DNA of 64,000 bases, taken from positions 4,712,001 to 4,776,000 of the forward strand of contig NC_083531.1 of NCBI RefSeq assembly GCF_032362555.1, written 5' to 3'. The notes under the pieces are model-generated. The model made no database searches and was not told where the DNA came from. It saw nothing but the letters and a program-made list of their open reading frames with translations. Of this stretch, positions 1-13,200 are shown one piece after another; position 1 is the first letter of the stretch; each line of letters begins with the position of its first letter. The translations under genes and the position numbers were made by a program. Source of the stretch: Amyelois transitella (taxonomy: Eukaryota; Arthropoda; Insecta; Lepidoptera; Pyralidae).

Positions 1-2973
1 CAGGTTGTTAGTCCACCGCTTACAAGAAGATGCCCAAGTTTATAAGCCTATCCCGTATTCACCTTTTACGACATCCATGGGATAGAGATGCAGTGATCAT
101 ATTCTTTTTTTATTGGTACCACACGGCTTAATTATTTCATTAATTTATAGTTGTTAACAAGCTATCTGATAAAGTTATAAGTGGCTAGCTCATCTAAAAA
201 TTTAAAATTATTATTTTTATGAAGAAGATCTTCTTTGCAGTGAAGGAATGTACTGAAAAAGAAACCGCTGGATATTTCCCTCGTGTCAGTTATTTTTATG
301 TTTTTTTTTTTAAGGCGTATTATACTTCACAACCATTGTAAACTTTTAAACAAGTGCATTTTACTAGTGAGAAGTACAATTTTAATCGAATCACCAGTAA
401 AAAAATAAAATTGAGAATAACAATTTAAAAACGTACGTACGGATTGAATACCTAAGTTTGTTGGGTTACCTTGTGACCACACAAAATTTTGACTTTTAAA
501 GCTTCGAGGTTTTTAATAAACATGATAAATATACGCTTACATTAGGTCTAATAACACCTTAAATTTGGAGTTCACGGGTTAGGCAATATTCTTTCATAAA
601 AAAAATATTTTTCTTCTACCTACAGGTTTATGCACCATTCATTCTGATCAGAGCAATGTCCCGTGTAATCACTTTCAAATAAATATCTGATAATTTTTTT
701 GTTATACGAGTTAAATATTAAGCAAACATTTATAATGAGCTTTAGAAAATTATTATGCCTAAACTTGATTATGTTTAAAATACCCTTGTCTAATGTCTTG
801 ATTTTTTGAATCTTGATAAATATCCTATGTTCATACGACTTTCCTTTAACTGACTTTTACAATATTGGCGGAAAAGAAGCAACTGTCACTCACAAAGTTT
901 TTGTTCGCAAACAGACCAAACAATTTCTTAACGTGATACAATAAGAAACATAACTAGCAAAGTGAACTACATACCCCAAATTAGGATGAAAGTAACAAAT
1001 CTACTTTATAATATTTTTGCAGAATTTCAATAATACCTACATATATTGAATAATAATGAGCTTGAATAATACCTAATATGCATTGTTTTTGAACAGGGAT
1101 AAGCTCCAGCAAGAGTTTTAAGAAAAATGGTAGACTCTTATATTGCTCACGAAACTTTGGTCTGTCTTTGTGCTAAATAACATCAAAATCGATTCAGTAC
1201 ATTTTGAGTTAATTCATTTCAAACAAAATACACACAATTATATATATATTTTTTTATAAAATTTTAGTAAATAGGTGTGGATATTATATTTTTTGCCAAG
1301 ATGCCCCAGGTATTCTATATAGACAACCTAAGCCTAGGTCTTATTTAGATTACTGAATTAAACAGATTTCCTGTAACATATAACACAAAGTGAAATGACT
1401 TACAATCTATCTTATTATTTGCTCTATGCTATCTTCTTTTTTTTACTTTCTAACTTTTTCCATTAGCGAAATATCCAACTTAACACTAATTTTAAAGTAA
1501 GACGCGGTTGGTACCTAGGTACTGTATTGATTTTTAGTTTGGCTAGGCTGGGGCTAAGCTAACGCGTCCCAGGTCTAAGTGTTGCCATGTTTCATTTCTT
1601 AGTCGATCGATTGTCTGTTTCCAAATGCAAAACCTCCAAGAAGGCGGATGTATTTGATACCTACGTCATCTATTAAACTCACAGACATAAAAATATTTTT
1701 TTTTCAAATCTGTGATTAAACTAAACAACCAGTTTTCAGTTGCAGCTCTTATCCGTATTCTACACTACACGTGCCTATGAATTTCATGGAAATTGGTTTC
1801 ATGATAGACTGAAAATTAGCACACTTTTACACTTATAATATTAGTTACTTTTCTATGAATGGATAAATAGTTGTAAAAAGGAACTTTAGAGAATAAGTTG
1901 ATCTTATTGGTGGCATCTAAAAGTTCAACTCAAGAGTACCTACCCTAAACTGGAAAGCTTTCACGAAATGATATAATTATGAATATGAACGAAGCAAATT
2001 GATTGTGGAAAGTGGAGAGATTTAACCAATGGCTACCTTTCCTGTAAACAAACAAAGTTAAACACAGAATTATACACAGATATTAATATAAAATAATTAT
2101 TTTGCATCATACATTACATTAAATTCTGTATGATTTGAAATAAAGTAAAACTTACAAATAAGTATTACGAACAAATAGCAGTCGATTGATTTTTAACTAC
2201 AGGCAACACTGCCACGACTGTCAATCTTGTGTTATGAATGCAAGTAGAAATCCGACTTGTCAAACAAACAAATCAGTTTATTGGAGACCGTGAGTGTATT
2301 AACGCGGGTTTTTCATATATTTTTTTTACGAATATTTGTTTGAAACGTATAAATATTTTCATGTTGTAGGTGAGTGTTTATATTTATTAATTTTTTTATT
2401 GTATTCATATTTTATTAATACTAATAGTAAAGTAAGAACTTAATTGTTCTTTTACAATTATTTACTTCAATAGGTATAAGTTTACTATTTATTTATAAAT
2501 TAAAGCTGATCGGTAAAATAGATATAATTTTATTATGTGCCAAATAAAATACATGATAGATACCTATATTTAAATAAAACTTTGCGCTAGCTCTAGCTTG
2601 ACTGCCACAAATTGAAGATCTTCCACCAAGCTAGGTGTCATGCCCGGAGAATCGCGCGATATAGTCTATTTTGAGTCGGATGCTCTAATCCGTGAAATCT
2701 TTGCTTGCGCGATTTAGACTCTTCGCTGGTATTGGCTGAGCGCGTCACATTCTTTGCTAGATGTTTGACATTAGTGATGACGCCACAGATTGAATTTTTT
2801 TATTTATTACTGTAAATCTTTTTACTCTCTTCTAAATTTCATGAACATCGGTCCAGTGATTGTGGAGTTGATTCGTTATTAATGACAAGATGATCGGTTG
2901 GCACTCTAACTAATGTAAATCACTCGAGAGTCATTGATACATGTTTTGAACCTGTGCTTAACGGTTTCTTTAC
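1..2973. other. AT-rich upstream DNA with few repeats
   Basis: Starts inside a truncated SINE-A (1-130, minus). No convincing gene follows. At 2270-2369 a stretch ends in a good donor (tgtag|gtgagtg) after an initiator-like tcagttt; it could be the non-coding first exon of the mannosidase gene, but this is a guess. A dispersed repeat with core ccgtgaaatctttgcttgcgc lies at about 2610-2780. Confidence 0.4.
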
Positions 2974-5900
2974 ATACATACATACATACATATAATCGCG
3001 TCAATATCCCTTGCGGGGTAGACAGAGCCTACAGTCTTGTAAAGACTGATAGGCCACGTGCAGCTATTTGGCTTTATGATAGGATTGAGATTCAAATAGT
3101 GACAGGTTTCTAGCCCATCGCCTAAAAGAAGAATCCCAAGTTTATAAGCCTACCCCTAAGTCGGCTTTTACGACATCCATGGAAAAGAGATGGAGTTGTC
3201 CTATTCTTATTTGTACTGGTGCCGGGAACCACACGGTTTCTTTACGGTCATTGAAAAAAAATTATCGTAAACTTGTATGAAGGAAGTCTCTCCTTGAAAC
3301 TTGACCTGACCTGGGCTCCTTTCTGACCCAGACAAAACCCAGAAGTGCATGACAATATAATAATAACATACATAAAATCACCGATTTTCCCGGAGGGGTA
3401 GGCAGAGACTACATCTTTCCACTTGCCACGATCTCTGCATACCTACTTCTTTCGCTTCATCCACATTCATTCGAGCACTCTTGACCTGACCCTTTGCCAG
3501 GACGTCCTTAATTCGATCCAAATACGTTCGTCTAGGTCTTTCCCCTCCACACTCCTTGTACCTATATCTGCTTAGTCAACCTGCTTTCATTCATCCTCTA
3601 TACATGACCAAAGCATTTTAACATACCCTTTCTACTCCTTCATACATATAATCACGTCTATATCCCTTGCGGGGTAGACAGAGCCAACAGTCTCGCAAAG
3701 ACTGTTAGACCTCGTTCAGCTGTACGGCGTAATGCTGGAAATGAGATTCATTCGCCTAAAAGAAGAATCCCAAATTAATTGGTATAGGTATACCTTAGTC
3801 GCCTTTTACGACTTCCATCCAAAGTCGGTTACCACACGACACTAAAGCGCATGATGATAATAATTCATTCGTTCATATAATCACGTCTATATCCCTTGCG
3901 TTGTAGACAGAGCCAGCAGTCTTCAAATACTCATAATGCCACGTTCAGCTGTTAGGCTTAATAATAGAATTGAGACAGGTTGCTAGCCCATCGCCTAAAC
4001 GAAGAATCCCAAGTTTACAAGCCTTACCCTTAGTCGCCTTTTACGACATCCACGGGAAAGACATAGACTGTATATTGAATAGATCTATATTTGTATATTG
4101 ACGTCCGATGAAAATGCTGCAGTGTAGTTTGTTCCGCCGCTTCTTCTACACAAGCGCTTTGGAAGCAGCAGTAGTTATAATTAGATTTAAGTGATGTGAC
4201 GTCAAAAAGTGATACCTTGTGTCCAATTTTGAAAATTATTCTATTCTATTCTAATGGTCCCATTCTCTTTTCCATTGGTGCCGGGAACCACACGGCGCAA
4301 TAATAAGTAAGTTATTTATAAACAAACTCATTCGTAGCTTTACGGTCAGCGGACTTCTTACGATAACATTATCTAACTACTTAATAACAAACATAATTTT
4401 CTTATCTTAAACACTTGAAACGGTTTAAATATTATTATGTTATCTTAAAAATTCTAACTACTTGACCGTTTAAATTTTACTAGCTGTTTCTGCGACTTCG
4501 CCCGCGTGGAATAGTTATTTTGGGCATCATTGAAGCCCTCAAGGAGTAATAATTTTCCCCGGTTTTTTTCCACATTTTTCATTATTCCTTCGCTCCTTAT
4601 AGTTGCAGCGTGATGTTATATAGCCTAAAGCCTTCCTCGATAAATGGTCTATTAAACACAAAATGAATTTTTCAATTCGAACCAGTAGTTCCGAAGATTA
4701 GCGCGTTCAAACAAACAAACAAACTATTCAGCTTTATAATATTAGAATGGATAATGCCACGGCAGATTATTGGCGTAAATAATCTGACGGTAGAAATTCC
4801 GTGATATATGATTATTGTGACTGACTAGTTAGTTAGTCATTAACCGCGTACACTTATTTTTTTTACAAATACATACATAGGTACATATAATCAAGACTTT
4901 TCCCTGCGGGGTACACAGAGCCTAATAGATCTCAAGTTTATAAGACTGGATAGTCTTATAAACTTGAGATTCTTGTCTCACTTGTCGAAAAGGCGACTAA
5001 GGGATATGCTTACATATCCCTTAGTCGCCTTTTACGACATCCTTGGGTAGGAGATGGAGTTGTCCTGTTCTTTTTTATATTAGTGCCGGGAACCACACGC
5101 CACTGTATAATGTAATTTAGCAAAATAATTATGCAGGGAGCTTGGTAAGTTGACATAAAGTTGTCGTCTCTGCCTACCCCTGAGGGATACAGGCGTTATA
5201 ATATGTTTACAGTTAGTATATTCCTTTTCGCCGCCAAAAATGTAAATCATGTGCCGTGTGGTTCCCGGCACCAATACCAAAAAAAGAATAGGACCACTCC
5301 CATCTCTTTCCCATGGATGTAGTAAAAGGCGACTAAGGGATAGGCTTACAAACTTGGGATTTTTTTATTTGGGCGATGGGCTAACAACCTGTCACTATTT
5401 GAATCTCAATTCTATCATTAAGCCAAATAGCTGTGCGTGGCCATTCAGTCTTTTCAAGACTGTTGGCTCTGTCTACCCCGCAAGGGATATAGACGTGACC
5501 ATATACATACATACACATGGTCACGTCTATATCCCTTGTGGGGTAGACAGAGCCAACAGTTTTGAGAAGACTGAACATATGGTCACGTGACCATATGTAT
5601 GTATGTATGTATAGGTATTCTTATTCCGCTACACAATTCTTTTGCAGACCTTCAGACTGGTCTGGGATATCCTACTACTATTATAAAGGCGAAAGTTTGT
5701 ATGGATGTATGGATGTTTGTTACTCTTTCACGCAAAAACTACTGAACCGATTACCATGAAATTTGGTATGTAGGTAGCTGAAGACCCAGAATAACACATC
5801 TAATAGGCTACTTTTTATCCCAGAGTTCCCGCGGGATTGATAGGGTTTCCATGCGGACGAAGTCGCGGGCGGCCTCTAGTTTTAAATCAGATCGACTAAC

Positions 5901-7190
5901 TGGCCTTTCAAACAAAAAGCGGATGAAACTGGATTCTGTTGCGGAACGGTTTCCCGGTAAAAAACTGGGTCCTGTACCATAGATTATAGAGGCCGGCCGT
6001 AGACATACTTGTTTTTTTAATTCAATAGGATGTAGTAGGTATTTAATGTCGCGATCAATTTATTTCTCATTCAGACAATCAAATTTTCTGATTTATACAT
6101 ACATACATATAATCACGTCTATATCCCTTGCGGGGTAGTCAAAGCCAAAAATCTTGAAAAGACTGACATGCCACGTTCAGCTTTTTGGCTAAATGATAGA
6201 ATTGAGATTCAAATAGTGGCAGGTTACTAGGACATCGCCTAAAAGAAGAATCCCAAGTTTTTAAGCCTATCCCTTAGTCGCCTTTGACGACATCCGTGGA
6301 AACGATATGGAGTGGTCCAATTCTTGTTTTTATTGCTGCAGATGACCACACGGCGTTATTATTTGTATGTATGTTTGTTACTTTCAACTAATCAAGGGGA
6401 AATTTTAAGTCACCATTTCCTTAACGGTTAATTAAAGAATTAAGTACCCATTAGACAGTTCATAACGGTCAATTAACGATTTACCCTGATTCCTGACTGA
6501 CCGTGTTGAGTTAGTCAGGTCAATACACACTGCACTATACTGATATATATATATAAATATATATATCTTCTAGGCGATGGGTTAGCAACTTGTCACTATT
6601 TCAATCTCAATTTTGTCTTTTCGAGACTGTTGGTTCTGTCTACCCCGCAGGGGATATAGACGTTATAATATACATACATACATATGTTAACGTCTATATC
6701 CCCTGCGGGCTAGACAGAGCTGACAGTCTTAAAAAGACTAATAGGCCACGTTCGGCTGCTTGGCTTAATGATGGAATTGAGATTCAAATAGTGACAGGTT
6801 GCTAGCCCATCGCATCGCCTAAAAAAGAATCCCAAGTTTATAACCCACCCTTAGTCGCCTTTTACGACATCCATGGGAAAGACCATATCTCTTTCGTGTT
6901 ATTTATTGGAGAGGTCATATTCTTTTTTTTTCTTCCGGTGCCGGGAACCACGCGGCATTATGATTGATGATGAGATCATTATACACGACATGTATGTCCA
7001 CACTAATAATAAAGAGGAAAGATTTGTATTTTTGTATGTTTGTGTGGAATAAACTAAAAAACTACTGGTCCGATTTTGATAAAATTTGGCACATATATAG
7101 AATAGACCTTCAAAAGTGACATAGGCATAAATTTGTTTTGAAATAAATTTATTTCAAAATATAAAACACAATATAATATAATTTATTCTC
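2974..7190. other. Repeat pile-up upstream of the mannosidase gene
   Basis: In order: SINE-A (2974-3235, -), LINE 3' end (3366-3640, -), SINE-A (3645-3840, -), SINE-A (3861-4290, -) split by a Repeat-B copy (4075-4253), Helitron-C (4483-4749, -), SINE-A fragments (4873-5100), a tail-to-tail SINE-A pair (5240-5600), Helitron-A (5670-5880), SINE-A (6093-6352, -), and a second tail-to-tail pair (6567-6960). Nothing protein-coding seen. Confidence 0.7.
5670..5880 (+). mobile_element. Non-autonomous Helitron-A (reference copy)
   Basis: Begins TCCTACTACTATTATAAAGG after an A, and ends with a GC hairpin (cggacgaagtcgcgggcgg) and CTAG before a T: the TC...CTAG ends and A/T target of Helitrons. Other copies: 24504-24708, 24814-25010, 46209-46410, 49214-49418. 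About 205 bp, no coding capacity. Confidence 0.8.
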
Positions 7191-7200
7191 TTTCCAGACC

Positions 7201-7290
7201 ATGCTGAGAATCATACAATATCTTGTTTTGGTGTCAATTCCATTTTCATTGGCAGGCGTGATAGATACATCACCGAAATGCGGTTATGAG
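7201..7290 (+). CDS. MAN2B1: Mannosidase exon 1: signal peptide
   Basis: Encodes residues 1-30 and ends in phase 0 at gtgagt. The Met is followed by a hydrophobic stretch ([16 protein letters not shown]), read as an N-terminal secretion signal, as expected for a lysosomal enzyme. The first in-frame ATG lies three bases past the acceptor at 7197. Confidence 0.85.
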
Positions 7291-10200
7291 GTGAGTAAAT
7301 ACATACACACATACATTATATTGGCCGTGTGGTTCCCGGCACCAATACAAAAAGAATAGGACCACTCCATCCCTTTCCCATGGATGTCGTAAAAGGCGGC
7401 TAAGGGATAGGCTTATAAAAGTGCGATCGTTTTTTTAGGCGATGGGCTAGCAACCTGTCACTATTTGGATCTCAATTCCATCATTAAGCCGAGCAGCTGA
7501 ACGTGGCCATTCAGTCTTTTCGGGACTGTTGGCTCTGTCTACCCCGCAAGGGATGTAGACGTGACTATATGTATGTATGTACACATACATATAATCACGC
7601 CAATATCCCTTGCGAGGCAGACAGGGCCGACAGACTTGTTAGGCCACGCTCAGCTGTTTGGCTTAATGATAGAATTGAGTTTCAAACAGTGACAGGTTGC
7701 TAGCCCGTCGTTTAAAAGAATAAGAAGAAAGAAATAAGAAGAAGAAGAATAAGAAGAAAGAAAGAATAACATCCCTTGTGTTACCTACATTTGCAATAAA
7801 TAATTTGACTTTGACTTTGAAAAGAATCCCTAGTTTATTAGCCTGTCGCTTTTACCGACATCCTAACGCGACGCCTTTATAGACGTGACTTTATGTATGT
7901 AAGTATGTACGTGTTATAAATACAACAAATTGAAATAATACGTTATCAATTGCACTTTGACATACGCTGATAACTTTTAGTGATAAGGCGTCTGTGGCAC
8001 GGCATACGCTTACCGGAGGTCCCGGGTTCGAATCCCGGCCAGAAATGAAATGAACTTTTCTTTGATCGACCTGGGTCTTGGATGTTTATACATACATACT
8101 ATATGTCGTCCACGTCTATATCCCTTGCGGGTTAGACAGAGCCAACGGTCTTGAAAAGACTGATAGATCATATTCAGCTGTTTGGCTTAATGATAGAATT
8201 GAAATTCAAATAGTGACAGATTGCTAGCCTATCGCCTTAAAGAAGAATCCTAAGTTTATTAGTCTATCCATAAGTCGCCTTTGACGATATCCATGGGAAA
8301 GAGATGGAGTGGTAATATACTTTTTTGTATTGGTGCTGGGAACCACCCGGCACAATGAATAAATATATGAACTATACTTAACAAAATAAGAATTATTCTT
8401 TATTATTTAGTAGCTGTGCCCGCGACTCCGTCCGCGTGGAATAGTTATTTTGAGCATCATTGAAGCCCTGAAAGATGAATAATTTTACTTGTTTTTTTCA
8501 CATTCTCCATTATTTCTTTGCTCCTTATAGTTGCAGCGTGATGTTATATAGCCTAAAGCCTTCCTCGATGAATGGTCTATTCAACGCAAAAAGAATTTCA
8601 ATTCGAACCACAAGTTCCTGAGATTAGCGCGTTCAAACAAACAAACTCATCAGCTTTATAATATTAGTATAGTATAGATTATAAACACGGTATGTATAAA
8701 TCTTTCAATTGTTATCTCTCTACAGAGCTGTCCGAAGACAAAAGATGGTTTTCTCAACGTACATTTAGTTGCGCACACGCATGATGACGTCGGCTGGCTG
8801 AAAACTGTCGACCAATACTATTACGGGAGTAAGTCAATAGTCTTACGAGCATACATACAAACATACATACAAACATACATACTAAAATACATACATATGG
8901 TCACGTCTATTATCCCTTGCGGGCTAGACAGAGCCAACAGTTTTGAAAAGACTGAAATACCACGGCTAGCTAGCTTACTACATACATACATATATATAGT
9001 CACGTTTATATCCTTTGCGTGGTAGACAGGGCCAACAGTCTTGAAAAGACACAGGCCACGCTCAGCTATTTGGCTTAATGATAGAATTGAGATTCAAATA
9101 GTAACAGGTTGGTAGCCCGTCGCTTAAAAAAAGAATCCCGAGTTTGTAAGCCTATCCCTTAGTCGCCTTTAACGACATCCATGGGAAAGAAAAGTACGTA
9201 CATAACTCAGAAAATAGTCATTGATTTTTTTTATTTGTTATCAATGATTTTGTTGGGTTTTTTTTTATGAGAGATATTTTTTAAAATATTGTAATGTTGT
9301 CAGGTCGTAACGGAATCCAAAAGGCTGGTGTTCAGTACATTTTGGACTCAGTCATCAAGGAACTGTGGGAGAAACCTGACCGAAGGTAGGAGTTCATGTT
9401 ATAAACCGAGGGTTATACAGGGTGACATTTAATTCAACTGCATAAATTTAACTGTTAAGTGTACCCATCTAAAGGATATTTAAAAACGTTAAAAGAAAAT
9501 TATCGGTTCATATTACAGAAAGTACGAAAAAAAATAAAAGTATCAAAATCCACGATCCTAAATACATCATATTCTTTATTAATGTGAAGTGAAAATAATG
9601 ACGTTTAATTTAAATAAAAATAGGCTCAAACGACTCAGAAGCATGTGTATAGTCTATGTTTAAAAGGATGCAGTTGTTTTAAATGTCACCCTGTATATAT
9701 ATTTTTTTTATTTAAATTTGAGTGTGTTTAATTTTCGACCTGACTGTTTTATATGTGGCGACATCTATAAGCCACAAGTGTCACAACAATAAAAAATAAA
9801 ATCACGCGACGCTATCAGTCAAAAACAGCGTAAAACCTAAATCGCGCAAGCAAAGATTTCACGGATCGGAGCATATATACAACCTCCGACACAAGATCGT
9901 GTGTCGCGCGGTTCCCCAGGCGTCACACCAGCCTACAGGGAGATCTTCCCTTTGGTGGCGGACGAGCCCCGAATCATCGCTCCCGATACATAAACGAGTA
10001 TATATAAATAGCAGCAAAAGTTGTTTTACCGGGCAAGGTGTCTTGAAAAGACTGAATGGCCACGTTCAGCTATTTGGCTTAATGATAGAATTGATATTCA
10101 AATAGTGACAAGTTGCTAGCACATCGCCTAAAAAAGAATCCCAAGTTTGTAAGCCTATCCCTTAGTCGCCTTTTACGACATCCATGGAAAAGAGATGGGA

Positions 10201-13200
10201 ATGGTCCTATTCTTTTTTGTATTAGTGCCCAGGAACCACACGGCCATTTAGGTATTTCGCTGTTTATGACTGACAGCGTCGCGTGTTTCTATTTTTTATT
10301 TTTGTGACTTATTGCGTATACAGACGGCCTCTGTGGCGCAGCGGTAGTACGCTTGTCTGTGATACCAGAGGTCCTGGGTTCGAATCCCGGCCAGGGCATG
10401 ATGAGAAAAGAACTTTTTCTGATTGGCCTGGGTCTTGGATGTTTATCTATATAAGACTTACTTCGAAGCTAACTCAATCCGTGTAATTTGTCCCGTATAT
10501 ATTTATTTATTTATTTTATACGAATAGATATCGCCACAATAGAGGTAATCACTCACTTCAATTCCAGATTTATCTACGTGGAAACCGCCTTCTTCTGGAA
10601 ATGGTGGTCAAAACAGACAGACTCCATACGTCACAAAGTCCACGCGCTGGTGAGGGAGGGACGCCTGCAATTCGTGGGCGGTGCTTGGAGTATGAACGAC
10701 GAAGCAGCCGTTCATTACCAGTCCACGATTGATCAATTCACGTGGGGATTGCGGTGAGTTGATCATCGTGATCATTATTTCAGCTGTAGGACCTGGAATG
10801 CTGGATATAGGCATCCGTCAATGACTTCTATCTGCGTTCTCTCCAACGTTTTCTTGCTTATCAAGGTATATAGCTATACAGGGTGACATTTAAAACAACT
10901 GCATCCTTTTAAACATAGACTATACCCATGCTTCTGAGCTGTTTGAGCCTATTTTTATTTAAATTAAACGTCATCATTTTCACATTTAAAAAACCCTCAA
11001 AAACTACGTCACACGCTTTATCAAAGACCAATACTACAAAAACAAATTAAAACTAAACATGTAAATAAATGTCTGAAAAATAAATTATTTTTCTAGTATC
11101 AAGATCAAGTAAAGTACAAAGTTGTCGAGATCGCTCAGCTGAATGAATTGTGTCGTTGACCTCTGAATCTTACGCGTCGCTTTTCCGCCGGCCGGGGTGA
11201 TATGACGTATTTAGGATCGTGCATTTTGATACTTTTATTTTTTTCGCACTTTCTGAAATATGAACCGATATTTTTCTTTTAACGTTTTTAAATATCTTTT
11301 AGATTAGTACACTTAACAGTTAAATTTATGCAGTTGAATTAAAAGTCACCCTGTATTATTTCATCATCATCAGCATTCGGGCAGTAGGACGTCGACTGCT
11401 GAACATAGACCTCCACCTCGCTCGTTGGAGACGACGTGCATCCAACGTTTCTTTGCTATATATCAAGGTATATAGCTATATTATTTCATCATCATCATCA
11501 GTTCAGCCGTATGACGTCAACTGCATCCAACTTCCCCCGCAGACTTCACCTGACCATCTCTCCATCTCGCTCGCAGGAACCTGTCACTATTTGAATCTCA
11601 ATTCTATCATTAAGCTAAACAGCTGTACGTGGCCTATCAGTATTATCAAGTCTGTTGGCTCTGTATATCCCGCAAGGGATATAGACGTGATGATATGTAT
11701 ACATATAATCACGTCTAGGGCCAACAGTCTTGTAAAGACTGATAGGCCACGTTCAGCTATTTGGTTTTAAGATAGAATTGAGATACAAATAGTGACAGGT
11801 TGCTAGCCCATCGCCTAAAAGAAAAATCCCAAGTTTATAAGCCTACCCCTTAGTCGCCTTTTACGACATCCATGGGAGAGAGATGGGGTGGTCCTATTCT
11901 TTTTTCTATTGGTGCCGGGAACCACACGTTGTAAAACAGTATTGTGTGCCAATAAATGAATAAATAAATAAAAATAAATATGATTTATTTATTTATGTAC
12001 ACAAAATTATATACAGGAGCATTTAATACAGTAATTCTAGTACAAAGGTGCTGCTTATTTAAAAAAAAATCTCTTCCAGTAGACCCATGAGAGGAGAGAT
12101 GTATTTTGGAGCGGTATGGCGTGTGCATAAATATACATGCTAATACTTACATAATTGATTGTTTTCATAACTCCAATATTGAAATAATTAATTTGAATGA
12201 TTGTTTTCATAGATACAATATTGAAATAATTAATTTGAATGATTGTTTTCATAGCTACAATATTGAAATAATTAATTTGAATGATTGTTTTCATAGCTAC
12301 AATATTGAAATAATTAATTTGAATGATTGTTTTCATAGCTACTACAATATTGAAATAATTAATTTGAATGATTGTTTTCATAGTTACAATATTGAAATAA
12401 TTAATTTGAATGATTGTTTTCATAGCTCCAATATTGAAATAATTAATTTGAATGATTGTTTTCATAACTCCAATATTGAAATAATTAATTTGAATGATTG
12501 TTTTCATAGCTACAATATTCAAATAATTAATTTGAATGATTGTTTTCATAGATACAATATTGAAATAATTAATTTGAATGATTGTTTTCATAGCTACAAT
12601 ATTCAAATAATTAATTTGAATGATTGTTTTCATAGATACAATATTGAAATAATTAATTTGAATGATTGTTTTCATAGCTACAATATTGAAATAATTAATT
12701 TGAATGATTGTTTTCATAGCTCCCCAATATTGAAAAAATTAATTTTTATTACAGAAAATTGAATGATACATTCGGCGTTTGCGGTGTACCGCGAGTCGGT
12801 TGGCAAATCGATCCGTTCGGTCATTCCCGGGAATTCGCTTCCCTGTTGGCGGGAATGGGCTACGATGGGCTGTTTTTGGGCAGAATCGACTACCAAGATA
12901 AGGGGAACAGGTTGAGAATGAAGAATATGGAGACGGTGTGGAGGGGAGACGATGTTTTGGGTGAGTTTTGATTAGATTTTACTTGACTAGTTCGGGCATT
13001 CCAGGGAATTAGCGTCTCTGTTGGTGGTAATGGGCTGTTTTTGGGCAGAATCGATTACCAAGATAAGGGGAACAGGTTGAGGATGAAGAATATGGAGACG
13101 GTGTGGAGGGGAGACGATGTTTTGGGTGAGTTTTGATTTTGGATATAACTTGACCGGTTCGGGCATTTCAGGAAATTTCAGTCTCTGTTGGCGGAAATGG

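Noticed and set aside
5249-5590. Open frames reading like [15 protein letters not shown]...[13 protein letters not shown], repeated throughout the window
   Set aside because: They are translations of the non-coding SINE-A repeat in either orientation; the same peptide recurs dozens of times with frameshifts and no gene context.
10325-10397. tRNA-gene-like sequence with A and B boxes
   Set aside because: It is the head of a dispersed tRNA-derived SINE with the same body and tail in more than ten copies; no cloverleaf closes with a proper anticodon stem.
12055-12762. Overlapping open frames of about 220 codons on both strands
   Set aside because: Produced by the 42-bp minisatellite, whose unit is 14 codons long; both strands are open only for that reason.
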